Source: Apostichopus japonicus (Eukaryota; Echinodermata; Holothuroidea; Aspidochirotida; Stichopodidae). From it: a stretch of DNA of 64,000 bases. The notes below the pieces were generated by a model. That model searched no databases and was not told the origin of the DNA. It was given only the letters and a program-made list of their open reading frames with translations. The stretch covers positions 3,286,001 through 3,350,000 of the forward strand of contig NC_092566.1 of NCBI RefSeq assembly GCF_037975245.1, in the 5' to 3' direction. A program made the translations under genes and the position numbers. Positions 58,401 to 64,000 of this stretch are shown piece after piece. The number at the start of each line of letters is the position of its first letter. Positions within the stretch are counted from its first letter, which is position 1.

Positions 58401-61400
58401 TTTTAGCAAAACTAGTACTTGTTTATGTGCTTAAAAAGCTGGACAAGTGCCAGCATTTGGCATCAGAGCATCTTCAAAAATCACCCCCTCCCCCTTAGAC
58501 CCCTCCCCCAGGATCAGTATACTGATCAGTATACCCGGCACTCAGGAAATCCTAACCACATCCCTGTTCATGTCTGACAGAAATCATACAAAGATAGATT
58601 GTGACCCCAGGAAGGAACAGCTCAAATTATAATTATTAATTATCACTCAAAAAGCTGAACATCAAACCAAGACCTTGGTTCATTGTAACTACGCTGTGTT
58701 TGTACCTGCTCTATGCCACCAAACCACGGTATTTTCTGAGCAACCTGGGTAAAACTCGTTCCTAACTCCCATCTAAAGTAACATAATTTGTCAACATTAC
58801 TTTATGTGAACTGTCAGTATTTGGTCATCGTTCAACATTTGTATCATTGTGTTGCCCGTTGTTCATTATTCGTGCAGACGTTTGAATAACACAGAAGATA
58901 TCTCAGAACCATCAGCAGGACCTGTTCGTAAACACAGCCGATCTGGGGCATCTGGTAAGAGAGGGCTCACTTCTAGTCCAGCTGTGACCGATTCAGATAT
59001 ACCAGGACGATCAGCTTCAGATTCCACGGAAGTTCTGGACTCCTCGTACGGCAGCATGATTTCCAAGTCTTGTGGAAGGAATGCCATTGAGAGTTCACTG
59101 AGCTCTAGCAGAATGTGGAAAGTGAGTATAGTGAAACTGTTGACCACTGGCTTTAATTTGCAGGGGTTTATATTCCAGGACTTTGCCATGGGGCAAACTA
59201 GCTTCTTTTAGCTTGTCCAGTTGACAGTGTTACATGTCGAAATAATATAATGCAGTAAAATAAAATGCAAACATAAGATTCAAAATAAAACACCAACTTG
59301 GAGTTAACACAAGTTTAGTTTTAAGTTTCGGATTGTGTTTTCAGATTGATAGCCTTCATGGATTCATAAAAGGTTCAAAAATTAGAAGATTCACCTCAAA
59401 TGAAATAGTTTTCTGTTTGATGACCTTCTGAAGGTCAATCTGATTGTTCAAACAAAACATGCAACTGTTCGAGACAGTTGAATGACCATCGAGTATCTTA
59501 CAGACAAAGGAAGTCGTAACTAAATGTATCCTTGAACCCTTTGTTCGGCCCATATGCACTTCGTGAATACAGGTTTGCTATAAGATGTTTATTATTTTGT
59601 TGAATATCTAGAATTTATTTCGATTTTCCAGCAAAATAACTTGAAAAGGAGTCTACAGTCTGATGAAAGAGAGGCGGTCTCTGTGGTACCACCTAAGAAA
59701 GTGAGCAGAGCTACGGATGTGTCAGGTCTGATCTCTGATGGAAAAAGGAAAGATTTGGAGAAAAGTAAAGAAACGGCAGTTGAAGAAGTTGAGGCATCAA
59801 ATGAAGAGAAACTCGAAGAAAATGGCCACACCAAGCTTGGTATACCACCGAGGCTAAGAAAAAGAGCAGTCTTTACAACCATCCACAGGGGCAAACAAGC
59901 TGTGAGTTGAAGCACTTTAAAGTTGCATTGTGTTGTTGGGTTGGACTTCACATCATTCTGAACAAAGATTGAATATTTGCACATAATTTGATACTCCTAA
60001 GTCTAACTAAGAGATTTGTATGAGTGACAAAAGCTTGATTTATTTTCCTAATTAGTGACTGAGGAACAGTTTTAGTCCAATACAAAACTTTCGCTATGCC
60101 ACAAGTTATAATTTTTAAGTTTTGTTTGCGACCCTCTCTTTTTCTAAAACTTATTTCCTTTAGTTTGGCACACACAAAACTGCAGTTCTAGTGGGCTGTC
60201 TTTAAGTTTCTTCTAGTAGACAATTTAGATTTTTTGGGGGCTCTTTATCACTAACAGGGTTTAGGCACCATGTCAAAAAGTGAAACTGCAGCAGCTGCAA
60301 GAATCCCCTGCAACAAAGCTGAATCGATATCAAACAGTAGGGAATGCCTTAGCAGACCCAGCTGTGCAATTGTAGAAATGGTAGAGCACAAAAGGTTATG
60401 TCCTAAACTCCTTATCAGCCCAAGACCAGGATACAGCATCTCCCTGAGGAACCTACAATTGACAACTTGTCTGCAGGAATGAAAAAAAAAGTCCAAAACA
60501 TGACAAAATTGTCAAAAAAATGTCTGTAGGAATGACAATTATATTTTTTGAGATACTGTAAAGTCTGTCAAATATTCCCCATGAAATTAAAAATATTACA
60601 TTTCCTCATGACTTTAATCCTGATGACAGGAAAAGTTCCAGACTTTTATATTCTGTTAATGTTTCAATGAATAATTACTATCTTGAACGTCTCCTAAAAC
60701 AATATGCCTCCTCTAAATACCATCCTGATACCTTCTTACTTTTTTGAATATCATAACTGGTTTTATGTATATATTTGTGCCCATTTTACAGAAACCGCCA
60801 TCACCGAACCAGATAACGGCCGCAGATCTCAACGAAGACAGACAGAGAGCTCGTGAAAGGATACGTCTGATGAGACAGCTACTCCGAGATGAAACAGCCC
60901 CGACCAAGGAGACTCCCAAGGATGCTGACAAACCACTCCTCCCTGTAGCTAAATCACCTCCCACAGCATCATCATCATCATCATCATTTTCATCTGGATT
61001 ACTATCAACAACTTCTGCTTTCCCAACTGTATCATCATCGATGACTGCACCGAATCAAACCGATGTGGATGGGAGTTCTAAATCTACCAAGAGTAAAGGT
61101 TTGCTGGATCAACTCTTGAAGAAAGATCCAATCACAAAGAAGCTAGCTGAAGAAGCCAAGAAGAATTTGACTCCACCAAAGAGTTCATTATCAAACACTT
61201 CAAGTGGTCTTTCTTTCTTTAATGCTACCACGACTACTACTAAAGCTAAAACTTCTGCTTTATCAGTATCCATCTCAAATCCTCCTCCTTCTTCCTCTTC
61301 TTCCCCTTCCAAACCAAACTCATTGCTCCAGGCTCTGTCCGGTATGAGACCAACAACCCAACCAGATCAGACTCCACCTGTCACGACTTTGTCTTCTTCA

Positions 61401-63381
61401 GGAGGTCTAGGCTTCCAAATCGGTCAAAGCAACCAAGCAAATACTGTTACTACTTCACTGTTGCCCTCTGCGATACCTACCACCTTCTCATCGTCCACGG
61501 ATGCGGCCATCATGACTGGCACATCGAACGGTGCTACTAAAACGACAGCCGCGGCCGCTGTGGCTCAACCAACGTTCAGTTTTGGTAGCAGCAGTCTGTC
61601 GGGAACCAGCAGTGCTCAGGTACTTTCCACTCCAGCACAACCGTCCTTTCAGTTTGGATCGCTGACATCATCCAGTGCCTCCCAGGTATCATTCAAGCCG
61701 CCCGCTGACCCACCAAAACCAGTGGCTGCTCAGCCCTCATTTTCATTTGGTGCAGCATCAAGTAACCCTCTTATAAGTGGTGCTCAAACTCAAGTCTCTG
61801 GTGCGTCCCAACCGCTTGCCAATGCACCAGTTAGTTCTTCGAACGCATTTAGCTTTGGGAACCCAGCAGGCTCCAAACAGTCTACAACAGGGTCCAACAT
61901 GCCTAGCTTTGGTACTACCAGTGCTGCACCTTCTAATCAAGCCACAAATCAAAATAAGGTTTCCTTTGGAACATCTGCCCCTACCTTCAGTTTTGGAGCT
62001 ACAACCACCGTGCAACAGCCAGGACCATCCTCATCCTTTTCGTTCGGTGGAGGAGGAGGAGTCACAGCTGCAGCTTCAACCCAGAGTTCTACTACTCCTT
62101 CTGCAGGTCAGTTTACATTTGGTGCCAAGGCTTCGTCTTCAACGGTCCCACTTTCCATGTTTCAGCAAACCCCGTCACAGGTTGCTGCTACAGCACCCTC
62201 TGCATCGACTGGAACGTCATCGCCGTTTACCTTCGGCGGTGCCACGACCAAACCAGCAAGTTTCTCTACTTCAACCGCTGCTAGCTCTGCAGTTGCACCA
62301 CCATCTTACAACTTTGGCAGCCAGCCTACAGCATCTGCAGGATTCAGCTTTGGTTCCAATCAGAGTAAGCCGCCGTCGCAGGGTTCATTATTTTCATCGA
62401 GCCAACCATCTCAAGCTTCGGGTTTTTCGTTTGGTTCTCAGAGTGCAGCTCCAGCACCTCTCTTCCCTGCTGCCTCTGCTACTCCTCCACAACGACAACA
62501 ACAACAACAACAGGCAGGCTTTGCCTTCGGTAATCAACAATCCCAGCCTACTGGCCTCTTCCAGTCATCGACCTCTGCGCCATCATTGAATTTTGGTGCC
62601 GGTAACCAAGCGACGCCTTCGGCCTCTTCCTCATTTTTCCAGTTTGGAGGATCCACCGGTGGAGCACCTCAGCAGCAGACTACGCCATCTTCAAACTTTC
62701 CGGGAAATCCATCCAAGTTTCCTTTCGGTGAGTAAATCCTCTCCCAATGTAAAGGTTAAGAAGTTTACAGTTGTTTGTCTGAATTTTGAGTTTGAAATGC
62801 CCCTCGTAGACTAAGAATACTAGAACTAGAATGCAAAAGGTATTCCAGCATTTGGCTTGGTGACCTCAGTTTAAACATTCATCATCTTGGCAATTTTTTT
62901 AGTGGTGGATGTTGTGGCCTGGGGAAGGGGTCTACAAGGAGGATGTTAAAGTTTGAAACTTTTGAAGAAATTTATGTTTAAGATTTTTCTCCTTTTTTTT
63001 TGACACAAATATCCACAATTTTATGTTTTCATTGAAATTTGTTTTAACTCAGCTCGAAATACTTTGGCAACTCTAAAATAGGTGCGACACCTTCTTTAAA
63101 CACCAAGGGTCAAATCGACATGGTGCACTTTTGAATCCAGCGCAAATTGGTACTGAGTCAAATAACCATGTTTGTCGTGCCATATTTCTACACTTCAGTT
63201 ACTATCGTTTTTTTTTATTTCGTTTTTTATTTCAGGAAGTGGTACGAGTACCCCTCAGTTTGGCCAGGGACAGGACACACCCTCGAAGCCTCAGTCAAAA
63301 TTCAGCATGGGGACATCCAGTGCTCCAAAGAAAACAGCATCAGCGAGGATGAGACAGAGAGCAAGGATCAGCAGGAGATAA
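55402..63381 (+). CDS. POM121: POM121-like transmembrane FG nucleoporin
   Basis: Eight exons, 55402-56321, 57263-57526, 57826-58002, 58878-59121, 59632-59901, 60792-62727 and 63236-63381, plus any undetected upstream non-coding exon, join to 1318 aa without a frame break (seven coding exons listed). Predicted role: anchors the nuclear pore complex in the pore membrane. A hydrophobic region at about residues 14-53 (VFFILTFTLTRALLSSLVLT and beyond) is the membrane anchor. The middle is basic and Ser-rich, with blocks that parallel vertebrate POM121: LQSPVTVRIAHPDR, VILSALREKRKRGK, RNAIESSLSSSRMWK, LRKRAVFTTIHRGKQ and ITAADLNEDR. The large sixth listed coding exon is a Ser/Thr/Ala/Gln-rich domain with many FG, FSFG and FTFG repeats, and the C-terminus is basic (RMRQRARISRR). 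The first in-frame ATG at 55402 was chosen; sequence upstream stays open but starts only with TTG. Trinucleotide runs encode poly-Ser (60966) and poly-Gln (62490). Confidence 0.9.
58083..58566. mobile_element. Small inverted-repeat element CAGGGATGTG in a POM121 intron
   Basis: The ends CAGGGATGTG and CACATCCCTG are perfectly inverted, with TTCATG directly repeated at 58077-58082 and 58567-58572. The 484-bp interior is non-coding and carries CACCCCCTCCCCCTTAGACC, a segment also found in the tandem units of the 54077-54919 element. The 6-bp duplication leaves the class open. Confidence 0.7.
60258..60482 (+). other. Possible alternative exon in the POM121 intron
   Basis: Directly after an AACAG acceptor, an open frame of about 75 codons runs to a stop at 60480-60482 and contains a RPGYSIS word reminiscent of the vertebrate GYSI motif. 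Skipping it joins 59901 to 60792 in phase 0 and preserves the reading frame, whereas including it would end the protein early. I regard it as intronic or a minor truncated isoform. Confidence 0.25.
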
Positions 63382-64000
63382 AATGAACTTATCATCATCA
63401 TCCTCTCTGGAAAAACTAGTGTTCGACGTCATCCCGAGGTCGATATGAAGTCACTTACAAAAACGGAATGCGAAAACCGCTACGTTTGTGAGTTTATTGT
63501 TGAAGTTTCAGGAAATGATTGTCATGTTGTACAAAGTAAGAGTCATTTCGTTGTTTAACTCCAATGTAAATGGGCGATGACTGATAAATTGATGTTAATG
63601 TAAACATGTTTGTGTCTGAACCATGTACTGCTCTATAACCAGCAAGAGATTTCAATCTGGTCGCCTTTAATCTTGCACTTAATTAAAATAATGCAGATCT
63701 GTGAGGCTTAAGCACCCTACTGGGCCTAACCTGTGCATTGTCCAGTCTGTTGTAAACTGTACTGTAAAAAGGCAAATACTGTTAATTCTGAACAGGGTCT
63801 CTGACAGGTCTGTGGATGGGCTATAGTTGTTCGACAAAATGTAGAGAGAGAAGTGTAATGTTGAAGTGTTTCCCAAAATTACAGGAGAGAGTTGAGCGGC
63901 AGCCAGAGGTTCATCGAATTTAGATGAAAAATTGAGACTGAATTGCCGGCATATTATTTAAGTTTAAAGCAGGAACTAACTGACTCACTTTTGACTCAGT
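63382..64000. other. POM121 3' UTR and flank
   Basis: Non-coding sequence after the stop. No canonical AATAAA is seen in this stretch; AATTAAAATAATG at about 63680 is the nearest weak candidate, so the transcript end may lie to the right of the window. Confidence 0.45.

Noticed and set aside
61777-62589. 270-residue open frame overlapping the POM121 FG domain
   Set aside because: It is the +1 frame of a Ser/Gln/Pro-rich coding exon whose main frame is splice-consistent and rich in FG repeats; composition is Leu/His/Arg shadow translation.

Overview
The window is animal nuclear DNA: intron-split genes with canonical GT/AG borders, AATAAA signals, microsatellites, long G/C homopolymer runs and many small DNA transposons. 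Gene content (CBR1-type reductases, an N-extended TspanC8 tetraspanin, an FG-repeat POM121 homologue, a P-loop sulfotransferase-like protein, a UBE2D E2) suits a non-vertebrate deuterostome. An echinoderm, possibly a sea cucumber, is my inference and is not proven by the sequence.

Layout. 1-1032 (+): last exons of an unidentified gene. 6940-11547 (-) and 16666-20241 (+): a head-to-head pair of carbonyl-reductase-like SDR genes with matching intron positions and exon lengths (267, 110, 126 and 157 nt shared). 23247-25245 (-): a two-exon sulfotransferase-like gene. 30208-36927 (+): a six-exon UBE2D-class ubiquitin-conjugating enzyme. 45323-48303 (+): a three-exon tetraspanin with eight cysteines in its large extracellular loop. 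55402-63381 (+): an eight-exon POM121-like transmembrane nucleoporin. The five complete gene models were joined by hand from splice sites and each stays in frame; only the first coding exon of the minus-strand reductase was not found. The genes do not form an obvious pathway.

Between and inside the genes lies a dense transposon landscape. There are four copies of a ~370-bp MITE with TTAA ends, two of them split by later insertions. At least eight hAT-like non-autonomous elements can be delimited to the base by 8-bp target duplications and inverted ends, several nested. There are also a LINE 3' fragment, a tRNA-Leu-derived SINE, two U2-snRNA-like fragments, repeats carrying a degenerate hammerhead-like motif, and several young tandem duplications. 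The most unusual signal is a ~110-bp block with a GCGCCA/TGGCGC hairpin that recurs in elements with four different terminal sequences. I found no previously undescribed protein system. The findings of interest are the transposon modules and the structured-RNA-like relics.
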